Shown: piece after piece, positions 33,160 to 42,668 of the stretch
Position numbering within the stretch: the first letter of the stretch is position 1
How the letters are laid out: the number at the start of each line of letters is the position of its first letter
NCBI GenBank assembly: GCA_949316235.1
Contig: OX438748.1
Location: forward strand, 2,731,001-2,795,000
Origin: Oegoconia quadripuncta
Lineage: Eukaryota; Arthropoda; Insecta; Lepidoptera; Autostichidae
Direction of reading: 5' to 3'
Length of the DNA: 64,000 nucleotides
Position numbers and translations under genes: made by a program
Notes under the pieces: generated by a model
Told to the model about the DNA's origin: nothing
Databases searched by the model: none
Seen by the model: the letters and a program-made list of their open reading frames with translations, nothing else

Positions 33160-33785
33160 TGCGGCGGTTAGGGTTGTTCTCAGGGCGTTAGCACCCGTTT
33201 AGCCGCCAGCAGGTAGATATAGAAAAAAAGAATACCAATTTGATTGAATTTAGTGGGTTTATTCTACAAACAGCTCACTCCCCTGCACCCCTCGGCAAAT
33301 CTCCCGTACGGTCACTGGCCTGAAGGTCTTGGAGCTGCAGTGGACGTAGCCCTAGAGTCCTCTCGTAGACGACACGACGAGGTCAATGCTGGATCAGCGG
33401 TTTCGGGGGAGGGTAGATCTACCCCGAATGTCTCCCAGGTGCAGACCTGGATGTCGACGTCACTCAGGACCTTGATCCCTAGAGGGATCTTCCGCAGTCT
33501 ACTTAAGAGGGTTCAGGTGGCAACCGAAGCAGTGTTCTCCCGGTAGCAAGGTCGCGGTCAAACAGAGGACGATTCGGGTTCCCCCACTCTAATTAGAAAT
33601 CGTCTTAACGACGTCATCGCAACCGGACAAATTAGCGTACCGCAAAACCGTGGTGAGACCCTTTTTTAAATAAAATAATAATTTGAGGGTTCCGTAGGAA
33701 ACTTTTATTATAAAGATGAAGTAGTGTGTGAAATAATAAGTAACTTTAAAGGTACAATCGTAACGGCGCTAGACGCAACGTTACA
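33160..33785 (-). repeat. 3' LTR of the Gypsy element
   Basis: Bounded by TG...CA: on the + strand it begins TGCGGCGGTTAGG and ends CAACGTTACA. I see no difference from 39225-39850. Confidence 0.93.
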
Positions 33786-33894
33786 ATACCCCACCAATTA
33801 GAGCAGGATTTTGCCTAGATAGCAAAATCCGACTGGAAGCTACCAATCCTTATAACTGTGTTTAGTGTAAAAGGAAAGTAAAAGTAAAAGTGTT

Positions 33895-36800
33895 TCAATC
33901 CTTATAATATTTTAATTTTAAATCTTTTATATGCCAGGTACCTATATCCTTGCCGCTCATGTCAACGAGATCGTAGACGAGAGGCGATTTCTTTGAGACC
34001 ACCTTGCACTTTATAAATTTCGGTGCTAGTTTTTTATTAAAATATTTATCCTTGTCGCTTTGATAAAAGGTACGTTTCCACACTACATCTCCTACGTCGA
34101 ACTCCGCCGGACGACGGCGTAAATTGTAGGTATTACAGTTCCTGCTATGAGCTTGAATAAGGGCAGCTTGTACCTTGTGGAAAATATTAGTTAAAGTACC
34201 TAAATTATCGGCATAGACATCGCGTGGTTGGAATATGATTTCGTTCTCGAGTTCGGAATCCAAGTAATGAGATCCGCAGGTTATTAGTTCTCGGCCATAG
34301 ACTAAAAATGAGGGAGTGTATCCAGTGACCTCATTAACAGAGCTATTAATGGCGAATTGAATTTTAGGGATATGTAGATCCCAAATACGTTGATCATTTT
34401 CAACAAAAGATGACACCGCCGTCATAATGGTTTTATTATACCTCTCCACAGTATTTATGTGAGGCGAATATTTAGGAGTGAAGTGTACTTTAGGTACCTT
34501 ATATTTAGTTAACATTTGCTTCAACGTTTGACTGACAAATTGTTTACCATTGTCTAAAATAACTGTAGAGGGTATGCCATGTATTAGAAAAACATTTTCC
34601 TCTAATATCTTAGTGACTATCTCAGCGGTAGCGCGTCGAATAGGGAACAATAGGCAGTATTTGCTGAAACAACAAGTTACCACAAAAATATATGAATTTT
34701 GTTTTCTAGATACCGGCAGAGGTCCTACAAGGTCAATACTAATAACTTGAAATGGTCTAGAACAATTTTTAGGACGACCCATTTCACCTAGGGTAGCGTG
34801 ATTTTGATGTTTGTGAGCAATACAGACATCACAAGATCCTACATATTTAACTACATCAGCATGCATACCGGGCCAGTAGTATCTGAGAGTTAGGCGTTTG
34901 TAGGTCTTGTACATGCCAAGGTGGCCAGCAATCGGTTCAGAATGGTTTTCACGAATGACATCAGATCTAGTCTCCATAGGTACAACTTCCTTCCAGTCAA
35001 ATTCAGTAGTTAATGAGCATTTAGATTTCATCAACCGGTATAGTTGGCCATTTTTTACAATGTAATTAGGGAAGGAGGTTGAGGAGTTTTGACAGCCGTT
35101 ATATATGTTTAGGTACCACTGATCCGAAGTACTAGTACTTATAGGGCTAGTATTGATAGTGGAGATAGGGCAGCGTGATAATGCATCTGGAATAATGTTA
35201 TCTGAACCACGGCGATGTTTAATTTCAAAATCAAAGGCGGATAGTCTTACACCCCAGCGAGCTAAGCGTCCTGTAGGATTATTAAGATTTAAAAACCATT
35301 TTAGTGCCGAGTGGTCCGTATAAATAGTGAACTTTTTACCATTGTCCAGATAACATCTCCAGTGTTCTATAGCTATCAATACAGCCAGAGCTTCACGTTC
35401 CGTAATACTATAATTACGTTCCGGAGCGGATAGGGATTTACTCATAAACGCTATAGGGTGTTCAGTACCGTCTATGACCTGTGTAAGCATGCCGCCTACG
35501 CCGCAGTCGCTAGCGTCGGTATGTACTTGAAAAGGTAAGTCAAAATCAGGGCAGCACAAAACAGGGGCAGAAATGAGGGATTCTTTCAGTGTGTTGAAGG
35601 AGTTTTCAGCTTCTTTAGTCCAAACAAAGGGTGCAGATTTTTTGCTAGTAGTAGTTAATTTATTTAGGGGTCCGGCTATAGTACTAAAATTCGGTATGAA
35701 TCGACGGTACCAAGAGGAAGTACCTAGAAACCTCTTTACTTCCTTCTTGTTGGTAGGTGTCGGAAAATTCAAAATGGCGTCTACCTTAGAAGGGTCTACA
35801 TTTAGGCCACGAGAATCAACTACATAGCCAAGATATCGTAGTTGTTCTCTGAAAAACTGAGATTTTTCGAAGTTAATTGTAAGGTTGGCACCTTGTAGTG
35901 TTTTGAGAACTCGTAGTAATAAGGATGTGTGGTGCTCGTAACTAGAACTGACTAGAACTATATCGTCCATAAATGCAAATACTGAGTTTTCAAATTCAGG
36001 TCCATAAAACAATTTGTCGACCAACCTTTGCTGTGTAGCGGGCGCATTGGTTAAGCCGAATGGAGTAGTTACAAACCTAAAGGTGCCACGAGAGGGAATG
36101 TAGAACGCAGTCTTATTTTTGTCCTCCTCCGAAATTGGAATTTGCCAAAAAGATTTGGATAGATCCACGCTTGATAGGTATTTAGCATTTTTTAGGTTAT
36201 CTAGGATTTCGGTAATATAAGGTAGATTATATGCGTCTTTTTTGGTTACTGAATTTAATTTTCTACTATCAAGGCAGAACCTTAGCTTACCGTCTTTTTT
36301 AGGGACCAGTAGGACTGGAGAGGACCACGGGCTTTCGCATGGTTCCACTACACCTAATTGGAGCATTTCATCTAATTCCTCACACAAAATCCTTTGTTTC
36401 TCAGGCGAGAGCCTGTAGTATTTTTGTCGTAAGGGAGGAGAATCACCAGTGTCGATATGGTGGGTAATTAGGTTAGTGCGCCCCAGACCACGCTTTTCAG
36501 ACGAGATGTCGTGAAATTGGTCGATTATATTGTCAGCGGTGACACGCTGAGTTTCAGTCAACTCGTTGTAGCACTGTAGATGTTTTTTAGGCGTACTAGA
36601 AACTTCAGACAAGTTAAATTCCGAGCTGGGTCCTAACGTAATAGAATTTAGGTATTTAGGACATATTTCAAATTTTTGCCAAAAGTCGACGCCTAGAATT
36701 AATGCACTATTGATTGTAGGCACTACATAAGCTTTAATTATGTGTAACTGTTCGTTAAACGATATAGGTAAATTAATGTAACCAATAGAATGCACCTTTT

Positions 36801-37119
36801 GCCTGTTAGCGGCTACAAACACTTTTGAATCGCACTCCGTAGTCATAATGAAACCATATTCCAACAAGGCTATGTGCGAATTCGAACCTAGAATGGAGAC
36901 CGCGGAACCAGAGTCCAACAATCCGCACACCGATAGGTTGTTGATAGAAACATGAACGTAGGGCCGAATATCGTTTTTAGGTTTAGTGTCCAGGATTGAG
37001 GCAATAGTATAATAAGAGAAAAATTGTTTGATGGTTGTCAACCAATTCAGCCATTCCTGTTGATTAAAATTATTGTTCCCTTTGAGTTGCGTTAAACTAT
37101 TACAACAATCCAAGTCCAC
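33895..37119 (-). CDS. pol: Gypsy pol: protease, reverse transcriptase, RNase H, integrase
   Basis: About 1074 codons in the order protease, RT, RNase H, integrase, typical of Ty3/Gypsy. Visible residues: protease CGLLDSGSAVSIL (Asp at about 69); RT with FMDD at 383-386 and TTPFGLTNAPA; RNase H VHTDASDCGVGG (Asp535) and YTDHSALKW; integrase HHCC zinc finger (His726, His733, Cys763, Cys766) and DDE triad (Asp796, Asp856, Glu892 in NTVERYN). The frame has no ATG at its beginning; its first codon (GTG) shares a base with the gag stop. It is therefore read as a gag-pol fusion by -1 frameshifting. No chromodomain is evident at the C-terminus. Confidence 0.95.
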   Translation of the reverse strand: MDLDCCNSLTQLKGNNNFNQQEWLNWLTTIKQFFSYYTIASILDTKPKNDIRPYVHVSINNLSVCGLLDSGSAVSILGSNSHIALLEYGFIMTTECDSKVFVAANRQKVHSIGYINLPISFNEQLHIIKAYVVPTINSALILGVDFWQKFEICPKYLNSITLGPSSEFNLSEVSSTPKKHLQCYNELTETQRVTADNIIDQFHDISSEKRGLGRTNLITHHIDTGDSPPLRQKYYRLSPEKQRILCEELDEMLQLGVVEPCESPWSSPVLLVPKKDGKLRFCLDSRKLNSVTKKDAYNLPYITEILDNLKNAKYLSSVDLSKSFWQIPISEEDKNKTAFYIPSRGTFRFVTTPFGLTNAPATQQRLVDKLFYGPEFENSVFAFMDDIVLVSSSYEHHTSLLLRVLKTLQGANLTINFEKSQFFREQLRYLGYVVDSRGLNVDPSKVDAILNFPTPTNKKEVKRFLGTSSWYRRFIPNFSTIAGPLNKLTTTSKKSAPFVWTKEAENSFNTLKESLISAPVLCCPDFDLPFQVHTDASDCGVGGMLTQVIDGTEHPIAFMSKSLSAPERNYSITEREALAVLIAIEHWRCYLDNGKKFTIYTDHSALKWFLNLNNPTGRLARWGVRLSAFDFEIKHRRGSDNIIPDALSRCPISTINTSPISTSTSDQWYLNIYNGCQNSSTSFPNYIVKNGQLYRLMKSKCSLTTEFDWKEVVPMETRSDVIRENHSEPIAGHLGMYKTYKRLTLRYYWPGMHADVVKYVGSCDVCIAHKHQNHATLGEMGRPKNCSRPFQVISIDLVGPLPVSRKQNSYIFVVTCCFSKYCLLFPIRRATAEIVTKILEENVFLIHGIPSTVILDNGKQFVSQTLKQMLTKYKVPKVHFTPKYSPHINTVERYNKTIMTAVSSFVENDQRIWDLHIPKIQFAINSSVNEVTGYTPSFLVYGRELITCGSHYLDSELENEIIFQPRDVYADNLGTLTNIFHKVQAALIQAHSRNCNTYNLRRRPAEFDVGDVVWKRTFYQSDKDKYFNKKLAPKFIKCKVVSKKSPLVYDLVDMSGKDIGTWHIKDLKLKYYKD

Positions 37120-37128
37120 TAGTTTTTT
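37119..37128 (-). promoter_or_regulatory. -1 ribosomal frameshift site, gag/pol
   Basis: On the minus strand A AAA AAC (37128-37122), in the correct zero-frame phase, sits immediately before the gag stop TAG (37121-37119). A -1 slip leads directly into the pol frame (CTA GTG GAC). No strong downstream stem was confirmed. Confidence 0.75.
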
Positions 37129-38525
37129 GGACTAGACTTAGCATGGCAAACAGGGCAGTTTGGATAGGTAGTATCTCGTTCGCCACATTTAAAACAAATA
37201 GGAAACCGTTCCTGTTTACATAGCGACAGTGAGTGATCATATGATCGACAACGCGGGCAATAGACCGGTTTATTAGCAGGCACTGCGGCTACAGTATCAG
37301 CTGTGGGACGCGTGTTGTTAGACACCTGAGGTGCATATTTAGTATAGTGCTGTTGATGGAAATTGGTCGGGTTCGGTTTCGGTATAGAATTATATTTATT
37401 TGTATAATGACTTGTAGGTTTTTGCCGGTAGGTAGTGAAATTCGTTTTATTAGTGAAAGCTAGATCGGGAGCTATAGTACTTGAACTTATAGGTGGAGGT
37501 TCACGAAATTGTGTAGTGAGGCATTGAATATTTTCGAAATTCCTACAAACTGAGCGAAGAGATTCAACAGATTGAATGCCATTAGGTACTGAGGCCAAAA
37601 CATTTGCATAGCTAGGTCGGATATTATGTAGTAGAATTTCCAGTTTTTCAGACTCCGAAAGTGGTTTAGATAGCCTAGAAAACATTTCGGACATTTTAGC
37701 AAGGTAAATAGTTATATTTTCGGTATTTCCCTGAGTACGTGATCTAATTTCCGACAAAAGGCGATAATCATAGTCGAATTGTCCAAAATCTCTTAATAGT
37801 AATTCTGACAGAATTTCCCAGTTAGTTGCCTCATTTCTGATACTACGAAACCAATGCAAAGCGTCATCACTAAATATCTCGGTTGCGTAACATAGTAGTT
37901 TGGCGGGTGCAATGCTTCGAGCCGAGCATAACTCATTCGCCCTTTGAAGGAATGCACGCACGCATGTTGTACCGTTAAAGTTAAGTTTTAATAGATCGTT
38001 TATATTGTTTCGATCACAGCTGACCGAAACAATCTGCGGTGCCTCGACGGGAGCGGTATCCAAAGTGTCTGGTGGATGCTGAGCACTATCAGACTGAAAA
38101 CAACCTTCGGATGCAGTTTTGAGCTTACATAATTTATTCAACCGCGTACTCAAATTATTAAAAGTGCTAGTGGCAGAGTTGTATAATTGTAGCAATTCCG
38201 ATGTATCCGGACTGATGCGCCTTAAACGATGGTAGGTGTGATTACGTAGTGCTATAGTGCGTCTCATTGCGTTATCATCATGCTTGGACTCTAGTGAAGC
38301 AACGCGGGACACTAAATCTTGGATAGACTCCTGTGCACCCTCCAGATCAGGCACACTATCCAGACCAGATTCCAATACATACTCGGACGGATATAGGGTA
38401 GTCAACTTAGTAATCTGTTTACGAAGCCCTAACACGGTAGTTGCCGGTTCCTCACCACGTATTGTCACCTCGTAGGACAGTTCGTGTTTATTTAAAAGTA
38501 AAAACGCTATAGAGTGAGTTTCCAT
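37119..38525 (-). CDS. gag: Gypsy gag polyprotein
   Basis: An intact 468-residue ORF from ATG at 38525 to TAG at 37121-37119. The middle part (CVRAFLQRANELCSARSI, ALHWFRSIRNEATNWEILSE) is the capsid-like region common to Ty3/Gypsy and Arc-type gags. Near the C-terminus lie two zinc-knuckle-like motifs: YCPRCRSYDHSLSLC and ICFKCGERDTTYPNCPVC. The last codons CCA AAA AAC TAG hold the slippery heptamer. Confidence 0.92.
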   Translation of the reverse strand: METHSIAFLLLNKHELSYEVTIRGEEPATTVLGLRKQITKLTTLYPSEYVLESGLDSVPDLEGAQESIQDLVSRVASLESKHDDNAMRRTIALRNHTYHRLRRISPDTSELLQLYNSATSTFNNLSTRLNKLCKLKTASEGCFQSDSAQHPPDTLDTAPVEAPQIVSVSCDRNNINDLLKLNFNGTTCVRAFLQRANELCSARSIAPAKLLCYATEIFSDDALHWFRSIRNEATNWEILSELLLRDFGQFDYDYRLLSEIRSRTQGNTENITIYLAKMSEMFSRLSKPLSESEKLEILLHNIRPSYANVLASVPNGIQSVESLRSVCRNFENIQCLTTQFREPPPISSSTIAPDLAFTNKTNFTTYRQKPTSHYTNKYNSIPKPNPTNFHQQHYTKYAPQVSNNTRPTADTVAAVPANKPVYCPRCRSYDHSLSLCKQERFPICFKCGERDTTYPNCPVCHAKSSPKN

Positions 38526-39201
38526 GATAGATAATTAGTAGAAGCGTATACAAGAAAAGATAATCACTAGATTTGTACAGAAATAAAAGTAGCTACTGAC
38601 AAAGATGAAAAAATGAGTATAGTTTTTCTAGTGAATTGGAACGACTTGAAAGAAGAATACAATTTTTTTTTTTTTTTTTGACAAAAATTAGTTTATGTTG
38701 ATTTGGTTCTAATTAGGCTAGTATTTATTGCTGTTCTGTTACAATTCACAAGAACTAGGGCGAAAATGGTGATGAATGATTTTTTTTTTTTTTATAATAC
38801 CCACAATGACATGAGATGAAAGTGAAAAAATTGAAAAGCGCTATAATAGAAGAAAATTAGATTTAAATTAACAGTGAACTGGTAAGTAGACTATTAGATT
38901 TAGTGCAAATTTTAGTTATAATTTATTACCAATCGATTATTGGCGAATGAATTGACTTTAGGTTAATTTTGGTAGGTAGGTTAAGAATAATTCAATTTTA
39001 GCAAATTTATCAATTAATAACAGAATTTAGACTATCCACAGGTTTGAGAATATTAACTTAAAGAAGAAAATTTGTATACGTACCAGTTCACATACACACA
39101 CAAAACAAAATTACACCATTTCGCTTACACTGATGGTATGAAGCACTGTACAAGCTGCAATGGTATAGAAAAACTTACCGAAAGGCTAAGGGTAGTGAGC
39201 T

Positions 39202-39224
39202 GAGAACCCCACGTTGGGCGCCAC
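39202..39224 (-). promoter_or_regulatory. Primer-binding site of the Gypsy element
   Basis: Minus strand TGGCGCCCAACGTGGGG, just inside the 5' LTR after one or two bases. It resembles the tRNA-Lys-type primer sites of gypsy-like elements. Confidence 0.7.
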
Positions 39225-39850
39225 TGCGGCGGTTAGGGTTGTTCTCAGGGCGTTAGCACCCGTTTAGCCGCCAGCAGGTAGATATAGAAAAAAAGAATAC
39301 CAATTTGATTGAATTTAGTGGGTTTATTCTACAAACAGCTCACTCCCCTGCACCCCTCGGCAAATCTCCCGTACGGTCACTGGCCTGAAGGTCTTGGAGC
39401 TGCAGTGGACGTAGCCCTAGAGTCCTCTCGTAGACGACACGACGAGGTCAATGCTGGATCAGCGGTTTCGGGGGAGGGTAGATCTACCCCGAATGTCTCC
39501 CAGGTGCAGACCTGGATGTCGACGTCACTCAGGACCTTGATCCCTAGAGGGATCTTCCGCAGTCTACTTAAGAGGGTTCAGGTGGCAACCGAAGCAGTGT
39601 TCTCCCGGTAGCAAGGTCGCGGTCAAACAGAGGACGATTCGGGTTCCCCCACTCTAATTAGAAATCGTCTTAACGACGTCATCGCAACCGGACAAATTAG
39701 CGTACCGCAAAACCGTGGTGAGACCCTTTTTTAAATAAAATAATAATTTGAGGGTTCCGTAGGAAACTTTTATTATAAAGATGAAGTAGTGTGTGAAATA
39801 ATAAGTAACTTTAAAGGTACAATCGTAACGGCGCTAGACGCAACGTTACA
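39225..39850 (-). repeat. 5' LTR of the Gypsy element
   Basis: Same 626-bp sequence as the left LTR. It should carry the promoter; no TATA box was assigned. Confidence 0.93.
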
Positions 39851-39919
39851 CTCTAATAATTTCGATTTAACGTACAGAGGCAATACTGAACATTGAAATT
39901 CTCAGTAATTTCCCAGTCT

Positions 39920-40195
39920 TTTTTTTTTTATGCATAACGGGTTGGTACTTGACCTCAATCACACGTGATGTTAAGTGAAGATGAGGTCGAAGTTGGTAAC
40001 GTACTGAACCCGGAAACCCCATCTTATATGGGGCTGGCAGTTATCTCTGACAACCGGAACACAACAATGCTATTAACATTGCTATTTAGCGGCAGATTTA
40101 GATAAGATGGTGGTAGCTAGCCAGGTGGACATTTAAAATGCCCTATCACCAACCAAACCGAGTACTAAATATGTACCCTGCTGGGGATCGAGTGA
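39920..40195 (-). mobile_element. SINE family A copy, minus strand
   Basis: From TATGCATAACGGGTTGGTAC through AACCGGAACACAACAATGC to GTACCCTGCTGGGGATCGAG. The head is incomplete. Confidence 0.65.
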
Positions 40196-40261
40196 GAAGC
40201 TTTAGTGTTAATTCGTTTACAGTGAATTAAACTCCAAAAAATTGGCAAACCAATTACCTTA

Positions 40262-40470
40262 TAGCTACCACCATCTTATCTAAATCTGCCGCCAAGCAGC
40301 AATGTTAATAGCATTGTTGTGTTCCGGTTGTCAGAGATAAGATAGCCAGTCCCCCAAGTGTGTTGGGGTTTCCGGGTCAATACGTTTCCAACTTCGACCT
40401 CATCTTCACTTAACATCAAGTGTGATTGAGGTCAAGTACGAACCTGTCGCGCATAAATAAAAAAAAAGTT
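40262..40470 (+). mobile_element. SINE family A copy, 3' part, plus strand
   Basis: Starts in the body (AGCTACCACCATCTTATC) and ends CTGTCGCGCATAAATAAAAA. It lies about 65 bp from the minus-strand copy, giving an inverted pair. Confidence 0.65.
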
Positions 40471-41184
40471 TCCGCTCTGGAGCAATATCAGATCTTCAGC
40501 AAAATATGGGACCACCCTGAAGTTATACGCTTTCAAACAAAAAAATATTAACTGCTACTGGCGTAGATATCGTAGAAGATACGTAAAAAAATTTTAAATT
40601 CCGTAGAATTAACGACTGTCTCCTTTTTTGAAGTTTGTTAATTAATTATTGATGTTATAGTTATATTTCTAAATAGCAATATCAGTAACACGTGGATGTT
40701 CTAGAAATTAGTGAAATATACGAGTAAGTAACTGCTACTGACTACACAAGGGGAATATATTTTATATTCCATTCTTTGTAAGCGCTTTATTGTATTTTAT
40801 TATACGTTATATGCTTTGTAATGATGTTAAATAGAAACATACGTAACTTTGCGGCCACGTATTAAATAATCCGACCACATAATATATTATCTAGTAGGTG
40901 TAGCGATATATATTCCATTTTTTATAATAATAAGTGAAACCGTCGTGGTCATCGCTAAACGAGCGAGGAAGTGATTTACAGCAGAGCGATTGAACTGGAG
41001 GCCGAGTACTGCCTGCAGTGAGCACAATTAACAATCACGATCTCTATATGCATCATTTTCTTTCACATTAATATTTGCTGTCTGTTCATCTTCAACTTTT
41101 ATTTTATGGCAATCGGTATTCTATAGCGCCTGTCTCCGGTTGTATGGATAAGATGCTAAATGAGATTGAGCAGTATGTTAATGT

Positions 41185-41605
41185 ATTGGGTCTTTACCTA
41201 TGAAATTGGAGTTTTTTTCTTCGTTAATCATATGTACCAATTCCTGCGATTTTCAAAGCTATATCCAAATTTGTTTTTTATTTGGAAAATGGAATATTAT
41301 TTCAAGGTTTCACATGAAATATTTTTTAATTTCTGGGCTAAATCACATAATAAAAAAAATTTGAACCGAGCTCTTTTCATGTGCTTCCCATAAACATTTC
41401 TTAGATTCGCTGAAACTTTTATAAAGTGGTTATTTATAAAAATTAACGCTGCCTATACTTAACTTAATGTTATCCGATAATACACACAAAGTTTAGTTAA
41501 ATTTGGATTGGCCGTTCCCAAAAAAAAATCAAAAATGTTTGTATGGAGAAAACAGTCCTAATGAAATTCTTTATACAAAACGCCAATTTCATAGGTAAGG
41601 ACCTA
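41185..41605. mobile_element. MITE-like element with about 24-bp inverted ends
   Basis: TTGGGTCTTTACCTATGAAA at the left is answered by TTTCATAGGTAAGGACCTAA at the right, with a few mismatches. A related end occurs at 47738-47763. The interior is AT-rich and non-coding. Confidence 0.5.
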
Positions 41606-41812
41606 ATATATCAGCAGAAAGACCTCCACTAGGAGCATGAATCGCTAAAATTATAGGTGTTATACAGCAATCGATACAAATCTAAACATCATATCAGCTA
41701 TGGGAAGTCCACAGCTGAACATAGGCCTCCTCGTACATTTTCAGAGCGACCGGTTGGAAGCGATAGCGAAGCGAAGCGAGCATCCAGCGACAATCTTAAC
41801 ATTGGTGTCGAT

Positions 41813-41939
41813 TCGGATGTACACAAACTAAAACCAATTTTAAAGTAGTACTGCCTCTTTCTCCCTGGAACAGTACGATGCGACGGCACCACTCCAAAAC
41901 TGGTTTTAGTTTACTTGGTGTACATCCGAATCGACACCA
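41813..41939. mobile_element. Palindromic MITE, family P copy 2
   Basis: Same ends and interior as 9151-9281 and 51296-51433; CCTGGAACAGTACGATGCGA is shared with copy 3. Confidence 0.8.
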
Positions 41940-42668
41940 TTATATGACTTTAAATATTAATTCCAGTTAGAATTGTATAGAGGGATATGAATGCAGTTTT
42001 TCTATTGCTCAGTTTGCTATCTTCATTATTTACGATGCGTGCCTTCGGGGCCTAATCGTTTGATTATCCCTATACGTTTTAATTATATATGTAATGAAGT
42101 TAAATCCTACACGTTTATTTGGTGCTAATACTCTAATAGGTCTAGCCGTGCTCTAAATATGTAGGTATAATTAAAGAGGAAACTAGTGAATAATGGGATT
42201 TCTGGGACGAACTTTTATGTTGGCTAAATCGTTCAGTCACCATGCAGGTGACAATATCGACATTTTAAAATATCAGCCCTGTATTACGTAAGTTTAACTG
42301 CTTTATCTTTTATTCTCAAAATAATTAGCAATAAAATAATGTTTAATGAATTTTCAGTTTTAAAATGACTTGCTTAGGGCTTTTACAGTATATTTATGTA
42401 TAGTAGGAAGCATTTGTTTGATCTCTCTAAGATTAATTTTGCGATTGTGCTGCTAAAATGTAAATTGAAGTCAATTTTTGAATCTGAATTATACTGTTTT
42501 AGAACGGGATTATTTTGCACATTCACCGTACTGGCGATGCATGCACGTACGGTGTCTAGCCGACTATGCGAGCGATACCAGATAAAGTGAATATTTTCAC
42601 ATAATTTTAAATTAGTTGTAATGGAAATATCTTGTCTTGTAATAGTATTTGATAAGTAAATGTATATA
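41940..42668. other. Intergenic DNA, nothing recognised
   Basis: AT-rich, no exon, RNA gene or repeat boundary seen. Confidence 0.4.

Larger units (their letters stand above)
33160..39850 (-). mobile_element. Complete Ty3/Gypsy LTR retrotransposon, minus strand
   Basis: Two 626-bp LTRs (33160-33785 and 39225-39850) flank gag and pol, which read on the minus strand. The target duplication is CTCT (33156-33159 and 39851-39854). The primer-binding site, TGGCGCCCAACGTGGGG on the minus strand, adjoins the 5' LTR, and a short purine-rich tract (GGTGGGGTAT) adjoins the 3' LTR. No env ORF is present. Both ORFs are intact and the LTRs look identical, so the copy is young and may be competent. Confidence 0.95.

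Noticed and set aside
33244..33546. 100-codon ORF present in both LTRs on the + strand
   Set aside because: Antisense to the element, identical only because the LTRs are identical, no family resemblance.
33786..33894. Possible env or third ORF of the Gypsy element
   Set aside because: Only about 110 bp lie between pol and the 3' LTR; no room for an envelope gene.
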